Positions 17,832-27,980 of a stretch of DNA of 60,040 nt are shown piece after piece. The stretch is from a bacterium (GTDB lineage Bacteria > Myxococcota_A > Bradymonadia > UBA7976 > UBA1532), in assembly GCA_030426085.1 (NCBI GenBank), contig JAUHYW010000067.1, positions 1-60,040 of the forward strand, in the 5' to 3' direction. The position numbers were made by a program, and so were the translations under genes. The notes below the pieces were generated by a model. The model made no database searches. It was not told where the DNA came from and was given only the letters and a program-made list of their open reading frames with translations. Position 1 is the first letter of the stretch. Each line of letters begins with the position of its first letter.

Positions 17832-20800
17832 ATGCCGCAGCCGCCGCGCCCTTTTCGCAAGGTCCTCGCCGCCAACCGGGGGGAGATCGCGATCCGCATC
17901 TTCCGGGCCTGCAACGAGCTGGGGCTGCGCACCGTCGCCATCTACAGCCAGGAGGATCTGCTCTCGATCCACCGCTACAAGGCCGACGAGGCGTTCCTCA
18001 TCGAAGGGCAGGGGGTGCAGGCGTACCTCGACGGCGAAGCGATCCTGGCGCTGGCCAAGCGGCGAGGCGTCGACGCGATCCACCCGGGCTACGGCTTCTT
18101 GAGCGAGAACGCGGACTTCGCCCGGCGCTGCGCCGAGGAGGGCATCGTCTTCATCGGGCCGAGCCCCGCGGTGCTCGAGCGCATGGGCGACAAGACCTCG
18201 GCCCGCGAGGTCGCGATCGAGGCCGGGGTGCCGGTGGTGCCGGGCACCGACGAGGCGGTGCACGACGTCGAGAGCGTGCGCGCGTTCGCCGAGGCCCACG
18301 GCTACCCGATCATCCTCAAGGCCGCGTTCGGGGGCGGCGGCCGCGGCATGCGGATCGTGCGCGCGCCCGGCGAGCTCGACGACGCCTTCGCCCGGGCGTA
18401 CGGCGAGGCGAAGGCCGCGTTCGGGCGGGGCGAGGTCTTCTGCGAGCGGTTCGTCGAGCGGGCCCGACACATCGAGGTGCAGGTGCTCGCCGACGCGGCC
18501 GGCAACTGCGTGCACCTCTACGAGCGCGACTGCTCGGTGCAGCGACGGCATCAGAAGGTCGTCGAGGTCGCCCCGGCGGTGGCGCTCGGCGACGCGCTGC
18601 GCCACGAGCTGTATCAGGCCGCGCTGCGCCTCGCGGGGCACGTCGGCTACGTGAACGCCGGCACCGTCGAGTTCCTGGTCGATGACCAGGGCCGCTACTA
18701 TTTCATCGAGGTCAACCCCCGGCTCCAGGTCGAGCACACCGTCACCGAGATGATCACCGGGCGCGATCTGGTCCAGGCCCAGATCCGCATCGCCGAGGGC
18801 CGCCGGCTGGCCGATCCGCTCATCGGCATCGGCAATCAGGCCTCGATCACCCGCTCGGGCTGCGCGATCCAGTGCCGGGTCACCACCGAGGATCCGGAGA
18901 AGGGCTTCCTGCCCGACACCGGCAAGATCCGGGCGTACCGCTCGGCGGCGGGCTTCGGCATCCGGCTCGACGCGGGCACCGGCGGCGCGGGATCGGTGAT
19001 CACCGCCGACTTCGACAGCCTGCTGGTGAAGGTCACCGCCTGGGCCCTCGACTTCAAGGCGGCGGCGGCCAAGATGTCGCGCTCGCTGCGCGAGTTCCGC
19101 ATCCGGGGTATCAAGACCAACATCCCGTTCCTCGAGAACGCGGTGAAGCACCCGACCTTCCTCGCCGGGCAGACCACCACCCGCTTCGTCGACGAGACGC
19201 CCGAGCTGCTGAAGTTCCGCCCCCGGCTCGACCGGGGCACCAAGCTGCTGCGGGCGCTGGCGACCAGCGTGGTCAACGGGCCCCACGGCGCCGAGCGGCC
19301 CTACGCCCGCCCGCAGCCGTTCTTCCCACCCATCGTGCCGGCGATCGATCCCCACCGCCCGGCGCAGCACCGGGGCGCGATGTCGGCCTTCACCGCGGGC
19401 GGCCCCGAGGGGCTCTCCGCGTGGCTGCGGGCCCAGGAGCGGGTCCAGATCACCGACACGACCTTCCGCGACGCCCACCAGTCGCTGCTCGCCACCCGGG
19501 TGCGCACGACCGATCTGCTGGCCATCGCGCCGGCGACCGCCCGGTTGGCCGATACGCTGTTCAGCGTCGAGATGTGGGGCGGGGCGACGTTCGACGTGAG
19601 CTATCGCTTCTTGCAGGAGGACCCCTGGGAGCGCCTGCGGCGGCTGCGCGAGGCCATGCCCAACCTGCTGTTCCAGATGCTGCTGCGCGGAGCCAACGGG
19701 GTCGGCTACACCAACTACCCGGACAACGTGATCCGGCGCTTCGTGCGGCAGGCGGCGGCCGACGGCATCGACGTCTTCCGCATCTTCGACGCCCTCAACT
19801 GGGTGCCGAATATGGAGCTGGCCATCGAAGAGGTCGCCAAGGCGGGCAAGATCGCCGAGGCGTGCCTGTGCTACACCGGCGACGTCTCCGACCCGGCGCG
19901 GGGGTCGAAGTACGACCTCGACTACTACGTGAAGCTGGCCCGGACCCTCGCCGATCGCGGGGCGCACATCATCGCGATCAAGGACATGGCCGGCCTGCTC
20001 AAGCCCCGGGCGGCGCGCATGCTCGTCGAGGCGCTGCGGGACGCGGTCGATCTGCCGATCCACCTGCACACCCACGATACGAGCGGCAACGGGGTGGCGA
20101 TGCTGCTCGCGGCGATCGACGCCGGGGTCGACGCGGTGGACGCCGCGCTGAGCAGCATGTCGGGCCTGACCAGCCAGCCGTCGCTCAACGCCCTCTGCGC
20201 GGCCCTCGAAGGCACCCCGCAGGCCCCGGACCTCGACGCCGAGGCCCTCCAGACCCTCTCCGACTACTGGGAGGGCGTGCGCGAGATGTACTACCCGTTC
20301 GAGTCGGGGCTGCGGGCCTCGACCGCCGAGGTCTACCTGCACGAGATCCCCGGCGGGCAGTACTCGAACCTGCGGCCTCGGGCGATCCAGCTCGGGCTGG
20401 GGCACCGCTGGGGCGAGATCAAGCGCCGCTACCGGGAGGTCAACCTCGCGCTGGGCGATCTGGTCAAGGTCACCCCGACCAGCAAGGTGGTCGCCGACTT
20501 CGCGATGTTCCTGGTGCAGAACGACCTCACCGTCGAGGCGGCCATCGAGCAGGCCGACGGCCTCGACTTCCCCCAGTCGGTGGTCGACTTCTTCATGGGG
20601 CGCCTGGGGCAGCCCTACGGCGGCTTCCCGGAGCGACTGCAGAAGGCGGTGCTCAAGGGGCGCACGCCGATGACCGGGCGGGCCGGCGAGGCGCTGGCCG
20701 ACCACGACTTCACGGCCGCTGCCGACAAGCTGACCGAGCGCCTCGGCCGGGCCCCGACCGAGCAGGAGCTGCTGGCGGACGCGCTGTACCCCGCGGTCCT

Positions 20801-21290
20801 GGCCGACTTCCACAGCTACACCGACGACCTGGGCGACATCAGCCACCTGCCCACGCCGGCGCTGCTCTACGGGCTCGAGGTCGGCGAGCAGATCACCGTC
20901 GAGATCGAGCCGGGCAAGACGCTGGTGGTCAAGCTGATGGCGGTCGGCGGGGTCGACCGCGACGGTCAGCGCATGGTGTATTTCGAGCTCAACGGCCAGC
21001 CGCGGGAGGTCGTCGTCGTCGATCGGGTGGCCTCGGCCCGCATCGAGACCCGGCCCCGGGCCGAGAAAGGCAACCCGCGCCACGCCGGGGCGAGCATGCC
21101 GGGCAAGATCATCTCGGTCGAGGTCGGGGTGGGGGACACCGTCGACGCCGGCGATACGCTGGTGGTGGCCGAGGCGATGAAGATGGAGACCGCGATCACG
21201 GCGGCGATCGCCGGCCGGGTGGCCGAGATCCTGGTGGGGGCGGGGGAGACGGTGAAGGCCGGCGATCTGCTCGTTCGTATCGAAGGGTGA
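17832..21290 (+). CDS. pyc: Pyruvate carboxylase
   Basis: ATP- and biotin-dependent carboxylation of pyruvate to oxaloacetate (anaplerosis). The 1152 residues carry the complete single-chain architecture. The biotin carboxylase domain (about 8-460) has AFGGGGRGMR and the FIEVNPRLQVEHTVTE active-site strand. The carboxyltransferase domain (about 540-810) has RDAHQSLLATR, EMWGGATFDVSYRF and the metal ligands in HTHDTSGNG. The allosteric/tetramerisation segment follows, and a C-terminal biotinyl domain has EAMKMETAI with biotin on Lys1117. Start ATG 17832 follows CGGAG. A 79-bp gap with no clear promoter separates it from the HEAT gene. A hairpin directly after the stop suggests transcription ends here. 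Confidence 0.97.
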   Translation: MPQPPRPFRKVLAANRGEIAIRIFRACNELGLRTVAIYSQEDLLSIHRYKADEAFLIEGQGVQAYLDGEAILALAKRRGVDAIHPGYGFLSENADFARRCAEEGIVFIGPSPAVLERMGDKTSAREVAIEAGVPVVPGTDEAVHDVESVRAFAEAHGYPIILKAAFGGGGRGMRIVRAPGELDDAFARAYGEAKAAFGRGEVFCERFVERARHIEVQVLADAAGNCVHLYERDCSVQRRHQKVVEVAPAVALGDALRHELYQAALRLAGHVGYVNAGTVEFLVDDQGRYYFIEVNPRLQVEHTVTEMITGRDLVQAQIRIAEGRRLADPLIGIGNQASITRSGCAIQCRVTTEDPEKGFLPDTGKIRAYRSAAGFGIRLDAGTGGAGSVITADFDSLLVKVTAWALDFKAAAAKMSRSLREFRIRGIKTNIPFLENAVKHPTFLAGQTTTRFVDETPELLKFRPRLDRGTKLLRALATSVVNGPHGAERPYARPQPFFPPIVPAIDPHRPAQHRGAMSAFTAGGPEGLSAWLRAQERVQITDTTFRDAHQSLLATRVRTTDLLAIAPATARLADTLFSVEMWGGATFDVSYRFLQEDPWERLRRLREAMPNLLFQMLLRGANGVGYTNYPDNVIRRFVRQAAADGIDVFRIFDALNWVPNMELAIEEVAKAGKIAEACLCYTGDVSDPARGSKYDLDYYVKLARTLADRGAHIIAIKDMAGLLKPRAARMLVEALRDAVDLPIHLHTHDTSGNGVAMLLAAIDAGVDAVDAALSSMSGLTSQPSLNALCAALEGTPQAPDLDAEALQTLSDYWEGVREMYYPFESGLRASTAEVYLHEIPGGQYSNLRPRAIQLGLGHRWGEIKRRYREVNLALGDLVKVTPTSKVVADFAMFLVQNDLTVEAAIEQADGLDFPQSVVDFFMGRLGQPYGGFPERLQKAVLKGRTPMTGRAGEALADHDFTAAADKLTERLGRAPTEQELLADALYPAVLADFHSYTDDLGDISHLPTPALLYGLEVGEQITVEIEPGKTLVVKLMAVGGVDRDGQRMVYFELNGQPREVVVVDRVASARIETRPRAEKGNPRHAGASMPGKIISVEVGVGDTVDAGDTLVVAEAMKMETAITAAIAGRVAEILVGAGETVKAGDLLVRIEG

Positions 21291-21316
21291 CCGCCTCGCC
21301 GCGTTCTGCGAGGCGG
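21291..21316 (+). terminator. Hairpin directly after the pyruvate carboxylase stop
   Basis: CCGCCTCGC (21291-21299) and GCGAGGCGG (21308-21316) form a perfect 9-bp stem with an 8-nt loop, starting at the first base after the TGA. ACCGAAGCGTTTT follows, so a short T-run lies about 9 nt away. It is a good candidate intrinsic terminator. Confidence 0.65.
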
Positions 21317-21413
21317 ACCGAAGCGTTTTCTGGCGATCCGGGGCGATCGCGTCCAATGTAAGGCGTCGCTGCGGCCCGGGTGGATCCGGCGCCGTCGAGC
21401 CGACGGAGGGGCG

Positions 21414-22283
21414 ATGGCCGAGAGCCTCCTCAAAGTCGTCATGCCCGCATCCATCTTCTTCATCATGATGGCGATGGGCCTCGAGCTGACCCCCCGGGAC
21501 TTCAGGCGGGTCTTCGTGCAGCCGCGGGCGGTGCTCACCGGCGTACTGGGGCAGATCCTGATCTTGCCGGCGTTCGCCCTGGGGCTGGTGCTGGCGCTGC
21601 CGCTGCCCGACGAGCTGGCGATCGGGCTGGTGATCCTGGCGGCGTGCCCCGGCGGGGCGATGTCCAACGTGATCAGCTACCTCGCCCGGGCCGACACCGC
21701 GCTGTCGATCAGCATGACCGCCATCTCGAGCGTGCTGAACATCATCTCACTGCCGCTGCTGGCCAACCTCGCGCTGCACATCTTCGCCGACGACGGCACG
21801 CAGGTGCGGCTGCCCCTCGGCATGACGATGGGCCAGCTCGCCGCGCTGACGGTCATCCCGGTGGCCATCGGCATGATCCTGCACCACAAGAAGCAGGCGG
21901 CGGTCGAGCGGGCGCTGCCCACGGTCAAGAAGGCGGCCACGATCGTCTTCATCGGCATCGTGATCGGGCTCTTCTCGGCCCATTGGGACGATCTCTACGA
22001 CTACATCAGCAGCGCGCTGATGCACGCGTTCATCGTGGGCATCGCCAGCACCTTCATGGGCTACGGGCTGGCCCGAGTGGTGGCGCTGCCGCCCATTCAG
22101 CGCATCACCATCGCGGTGGAGTTCTGCATCCAGAACGTCGCGATGGCGACCCTGGTGGCGGTGAGCCTGCTCGAGAAGGGGGAGTACGGCATCTTCGCCG
22201 GCATCTACGGCATCGTCTGCCTGCTCATCATCCTGCCCGCCATCTCGTTCTACAAGCGCAGCGTCCAGCGCGGCGCGGGCTGA
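21414..22283 (+). CDS. Bile acid:sodium symporter (BASS) family transporter
   Basis: A 289-residue inner-membrane protein with about nine hydrophobic segments, the usual length for the family. The signature CPGGAMSNVISYLARAD is the conserved Na+/substrate crossover of BASS proteins, and EFCIQNVAMATLV near the C-terminus is the second crossover region. Members carry organic anions such as bile acids, pyruvate, pantoate or sulfonated compounds with Na+; the substrate here is unknown. GGAGG precedes the ATG. It ends 51 bp before the sigma-54 activator and may share its mRNA. Confidence 0.9.
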   Translation: MAESLLKVVMPASIFFIMMAMGLELTPRDFRRVFVQPRAVLTGVLGQILILPAFALGLVLALPLPDELAIGLVILAACPGGAMSNVISYLARADTALSISMTAISSVLNIISLPLLANLALHIFADDGTQVRLPLGMTMGQLAALTVIPVAIGMILHHKKQAAVERALPTVKKAATIVFIGIVIGLFSAHWDDLYDYISSALMHAFIVGIASTFMGYGLARVVALPPIQRITIAVEFCIQNVAMATLVAVSLLEKGEYGIFAGIYGIVCLLIILPAISFYKRSVQRGAG

Positions 22284-22334
22284 GCCGGGGTCTACGTAGG
22301 GCTCCGGTATGCGCTCCGCCATGCGCCGCGTAAC

Positions 22335-23324
<990 letters not shown>

Positions 23325-25140
23325 TCCGCTCGGCGCCGGCCTCGGCCGGCTCCGGGCAGTCGGGGCCGTCGACGCAGGTCAGCGGCGACTCGCTCGCCGG
23401 CCGCCGGGGCGGCGCGTCGGGGTCGAGATCGGCGACCGCGTCGGCCAGATCGAAGTAGAACCGCTGCCCGCCCAGCCGCTCGATGAGCCCCACCCGGGCC
23501 ATCATCGCCCGCACCGGTCCCTTGACCGAGGCGAAGCGGACCTCCACCGCGCGCGCAGCGTAGTCATCGACCAGATCGGCCAGGGTGTCGGCGGCCGAGG
23601 CGTCGAGCCCGTTGATGCCGCTGGCGTCGAACACCAGGTGGGTCAGCGGCCCCCGGGTCTCCTCCTCGCAGGCCAGCCGGTCTTCGAGGAAGCTGGTGTT
23701 GCCGAAGTAGAACGGCGCGTCGAAGCGCAGCATCAGCACCCCGGGCAGCGTGCGGGCGTGGGGGTAGTGCCGCAGGTTGCGGAAGGTGTTCGAGCCGGGC
23801 AGCCGGCCCAGCACCGCGTAGTGGGGCCGGGTCGAGCGGATGACGAACAGCGCCAGCGAGGCCCCGACGCCGGTGGCGATGCCCTCGGTGATGCCGAGCT
23901 GCAGCGTCGCGGCGAAGGTGATCGCCAGCAGGGCGAAGTCGGGCTTGCTCGTGCGCCACAGCCGGCGGGCGGCCTCCACATCGACGAGCCCGAAGACCGC
24001 GACCATGATGATGGCCGCCAGCGCGGCGATGGGCAGGTGCTCGAAGAGGGGGGTGAGCAGCGCCAGGGTCAGCCCGACGAGCGCGGCGGTGATCAGCGAG
24101 GCCAGCGGGGTCCGGGCCCCGGCCTGCACGTTGACCGCGGTGCGGGAGAAGCCGCCGGCCACCGGGTAGCCGCCGGTCAGCGCGCCGCCGAGGTTGGAGA
24201 CGCCGAGGCCGATGAGCTCCTGGTTGGGGTCGACGGTGTACTTCTCGCGGCTGGCGACGAAGCGGGCCACCGAGATGGCCTCCATGAAGGCGACCAGGGC
24301 GATGGTGCCGGCGACCGGCAGCAGATCGACCAGCCAGGCCTGCTCGAACTTCGGCAGCGCGAGGCCGGGCAGGCCGGCGGGCACCGTACCCACCGCCGCG
24401 AGGCCGCCGGCGCCGTCCAGATCGCCGAGCACGACCGCGATCGTGGCCAGCGCGACGACCACCAGCGCCCCGGGCAGCGCCCGGCCGACCTTCTTCTGCA
24501 AGCGCTTGAAGCCGAGCAGCATCACGATCGCCGCCCCGCCGACGGCCAGGGTCGTCAGGTGGGTGTCGCCCAGCTTGCCCGCCGCCTCCCACAGCAGCAG
24601 GTGCACCCGGTGATCCCGGGGCAGCTCGACGCCGAGCAGGTGCTTGAGCTGGCTGAAGCCGATGATGAGCGCCGCCGCCGAGGTGAAGCCGCTGACGACC
24701 GGCTTGGAGAGGAAGTTGACCAGGAACCCGGCCCGCACCAGCCCCAGCACGAGCTGGATGGCCCCGACCATCGCCGCGAGCAGGATCGCCATGGCCAGGT
24801 AGGTGTCGCTGCCGCTCTCGGCCAGCGCGCCGACGCCCATCGCGACGAGCAGGGAGTCCATCGCGACCGGGCCGACCGCGAGCTGGCGCGAGGTGCCGAA
24901 GAGCGCGTACAGCGCCGGCGGCACGAGCGCGGCGTAGAGCCCGACCACCGGCGGCAGGCCCGCGAGCAGGGCGTAGGCCATGCTCTGGGGCACCAGCATG
25001 ACCGCCACCGTCAAGCCGGCGATGACGTCGCCGGAGAGGTCGGCCCGCCGATAGTTCGGCAGCCAGTGGAGGATGGGCAGAAACCGGGTGATGGACATGG
25101 CGGACGTCCTCCGGGGCGGGGGCTGCGGTGAGCGGCGGGA

Positions 25141-26043
<903 letters not shown>

Positions 26044-26098
26044 GGTGCGTCTCCGGGTCCGGGGGTCGAGAGTCGAGTCGTTTCAGGCCGCGGGGTGA

Positions 26099-26557
26099 TC
26101 AGGTGGGGGTGGCGTCCGCGGTGCCGGGGGCGGCGCGTCGCGCGTCGCGAAACATACCGTAGAGCGAATACACCCCCATCCCGCCGAGCATGGCGCCGAG
26201 GAAGACGAAGACCGTGCCGCTGCCGGCGGTGATCGAGGCCAGCGCCGGGCCGGGGCAGAATCCGGCCAGCCCCCAGCCGACGCCGAAGAGCGCCGCGCCG
26301 CCGACGAGCGAGGGGGTGATGTCGCGCCGTTCGGGGATGCGGAACAGGCTGGCGAAGACCGGGCCCTTGCGGCGGGTCACCACCGGGAACAGCGCGCCGT
26401 AGGTGGCGATGGCCCCGACCATCACGAAGGCGAGGCTGGGATCCCACTCACCGAAGAAGTCGAGGAAGCCGATGACCTTCTGGGGCTGGGTCATGCCGGC
26501 CAGGGCGAGGCCGACGGCGAACAGGGCGCCGGCGAGGAAGACGATGAACGCGGGCAT
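26099..26557 (-). CDS. YeeE/YedE family sulfur transporter half (C-terminal type)
   Basis: A 152-residue membrane protein with about four hydrophobic helices. YeeE/YedE proteins import thiosulfate or other reduced sulfur by passing it along conserved cysteines. Here [16 protein letters not shown] carries the conserved Cys motif of the second half. It starts [21 protein letters not shown]; its ATG shares one base with the stop of the preceding half (TGATG), so the two are translated together and probably form one channel. Confidence 0.9.
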   Translation of the reverse strand: MPAFIVFLAGALFAVGLALAGMTQPQKVIGFLDFFGEWDPSLAFVMVGAIATYGALFPVVTRRKGPVFASLFRIPERRDITPSLVGGAALFGVGWGLAGFCPGPALASITAGSGTVFVFLGAMLGGMGVYSLYGMFRDARRAAPGTADATPT

Positions 26558-26985
26558 CAGACCGTCCCTCCGAAGAGCTGGCCGACGACGAGCACGGTGA
26601 GCGCGCCGGTGGCCATGAAAGTGAGCGTGGCGACGACCGAGCGTCGGGAGAAGCGGCCGATGCCGCAGACGCCGTGGCCGCTGGTGCAGCCGCTGCCGAG
26701 GCGGGTGCCGACGCCGACGAGCAGGCCGGCGAGCGCCACCGCGCCCACCGAGCGATCGACGGTGATGGCGAAGGCCTCGGGCCGGGCGAGCAGCATCGCG
26801 AGGCCGCCGACCACCAGGCCGCCGACGAAGAGCGCCCGCCATGCGGTGTCACCCGCGCGGGGGACCAGCAAGCCCGAGACGATGCCGCTGATGCCGGCGA
26901 TACGGCCGAGGAAGGCCATCATCGCGATCGCCGACAGCCCGATGAGCACGCCGCCGAGCAAGGGGAAGAAGACCGTTTCGAGCAC
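26557..26985 (-). CDS. YeeE/YedE family sulfur transporter half (N-terminal type)
   Basis: A 142-residue membrane protein, first gene of the sulfur operon. It contains [20 protein letters not shown], the Cys-rich signature of the first YeeE/YedE half, and four hydrophobic segments. The start is decided by the site CGGAGG five bases before a GTG at 26983-26985 (product [12 protein letters not shown]). A longer reading from ATG 27042 would begin at about the predicted transcription start and is disfavoured. Paired with the following gene, it makes the bipartite form of this transporter. Confidence 0.88.
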   Translation of the reverse strand: MLETVFFPLLGGVLIGLSAIAMMAFLGRIAGISGIVSGLLVPRAGDTAWRALFVGGLVVGGLAMLLARPEAFAITVDRSVGAVALAGLLVGVGTRLGSGCTSGHGVCGIGRFSRRSVVATLTFMATGALTVLVVGQLFGGTV

Positions 26986-27046
26986 GGGGACCTCCGAAGT
27001 CCGGGTCGGGAGTGGGGCGATTCCGCCGCCGTCGCGTCCCATGCTC

Positions 27047-27063
27047 TACAAGGACCGTGCCGA
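27047..27063 (-). promoter_or_regulatory. Candidate sigma-54 (-24/-12) promoter of the sulfur operon
   Basis: Minus-strand sequence TCGGCACGGTCCTTGTA matches the consensus YTGGCACGRNNNTTGCW at all but two fixed positions. The -24 GG is at 27060-27061, and the -12 GC is GT here. Predicted start is near 27036, giving a leader of about 50 nt to the GTG at 26985. A sigma-54 activator gene lies at the other end of this locus. Confidence 0.55.
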
Positions 27064-27119
27064 GCCTCGAGAGCCCGGCGCACGCCGCATCGGGCCGCGC
27101 TCCGGCCGCCAATGGTGCG

Positions 27120-27133
27120 ATATGTCGACACAT
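27120..27133. promoter_or_regulatory. Palindrome upstream of the sulfur operon (possible activator site)
   Basis: ATATGTCGACACAT, with a perfect 8-bp core TGTCGACA and matching AT ends, lies in an unusually A+T-rich patch about 70-85 bp upstream of the -24/-12 element. That is the normal distance for an enhancer-binding-protein site. A redox or persulfide-sensing repressor is an alternative. Confidence 0.4.
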
Positions 27134-27155
27134 GTTTCGAAAGAATGAGGCGGCG

Positions 27156-27980
27156 TCAATCGACGACGCCGCCTTCGCCGATGACCGGCAGCAACGGGCG
27201 GCTGAAGCCGATGTCGTCGCCGTAGAAGTAGCGCAGGATGTCGGCGGTCTCGTAGCCGAGGTTCTCGGCGAGGCACACCGCGGCGTACTGGGCGAACGCC
27301 CCCCGGTTGGTGGCCCGCTTCGGGGCCATGGGCGTGTGCTGCACCGCCGCGCCCCGCCGCCCCTCGTTGCGGGTCACGACCACCTCGGTCCAGCTCACGC
27401 CCCCGAACCGGGCCCGGATGCGCGCCCGTCGCCGCCGGAGGTACTCCCGGCGCATGGCGTCCCACGAGGCATAGCCCGAGTAGCCCTGGGCCTTTGGCGG
27501 CTTCGGCTGACAGTCAATGGACAGCTTGCGCGCGCCGCTGACGTAGTTGGCGTCGATCAGCCGCCCGTCGACGTGCAGCACCGTGCCGGCGGTGTGGCGG
27601 GCGGCGTCCTGAGCCCGGGTCCGCTCCGGCGGGGCCCAGCACTGGAAGCGGGGGCCGATCGGGACCTCGGCGTCGGGCCCCCGCCGCTCAAGGTAGCGCC
27701 CGAGGTAGGTCCGGGCCAGCACCGCGAGCGCCTCGAGCGCCGCGTGGGCGTCGGTCAGCGGGGCGAGCTCGCACTGCACGACGCCGGCGATGTAGACGTC
27801 CTCCACCGGCATGATGCCCCGCTCGGTGTCGATGCAGCCGGGCAGGGGGCTCTCCGGCCGGGGCGGGTGCATGGAGCGGCACTCGCCGAGCGTGACGAAC
27901 GCGGTGGGGGGGGCGCCGCCGCACGCGGCGAGCAGCAGCGCGATCAGGGCGAAGAGTCCCGGTGCGTACGGGCGCGGCAT
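27156..27980 (-). CDS. SpoIID/amidase-enhancer-like lipoprotein
   Basis: A 274-residue lipoprotein; the signal MPRPYAPGLFALIALLLAAC ends in the anchor Cys. The SpoIID-type core begins VEDVYIAGVVQCELAP, where the Glu matches the catalytic residue of SpoIID lytic transglycosylase, followed by ALEALAVLARTYLGRYL. TAGTVLHVDGRLIDANYVSGA corresponds to the second conserved block. SpoIID acts on peptidoglycan glycan strands that have lost stem peptides; relatives in non-sporulating bacteria help cell division or septal wall turnover. The ATG shares a base with the stop of the upstream Cys-rich lipoprotein (TGATG), so they are coupled. The third block is divergent, which leaves activity uncertain. Confidence 0.75.
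   Translation of the reverse strand: MPRPYAPGLFALIALLLAACGGAPPTAFVTLGECRSMHPPRPESPLPGCIDTERGIMPVEDVYIAGVVQCELAPLTDAHAALEALAVLARTYLGRYLERRGPDAEVPIGPRFQCWAPPERTRAQDAARHTAGTVLHVDGRLIDANYVSGARKLSIDCQPKPPKAQGYSGYASWDAMRREYLRRRRARIRARFGGVSWTEVVVTRNEGRRGAAVQHTPMAPKRATNRGAFAQYAAVCLAENLGYETADILRYFYGDDIGFSRPLLPVIGEGGVVD

Noticed and set aside
17541-21356. 1271-residue minus-strand reading frame antisense to pyruvate carboxylase
   Set aside because: Asp/Val/His/Arg-rich shadow of a fully conserved enzyme; no domain, no ribosome site.
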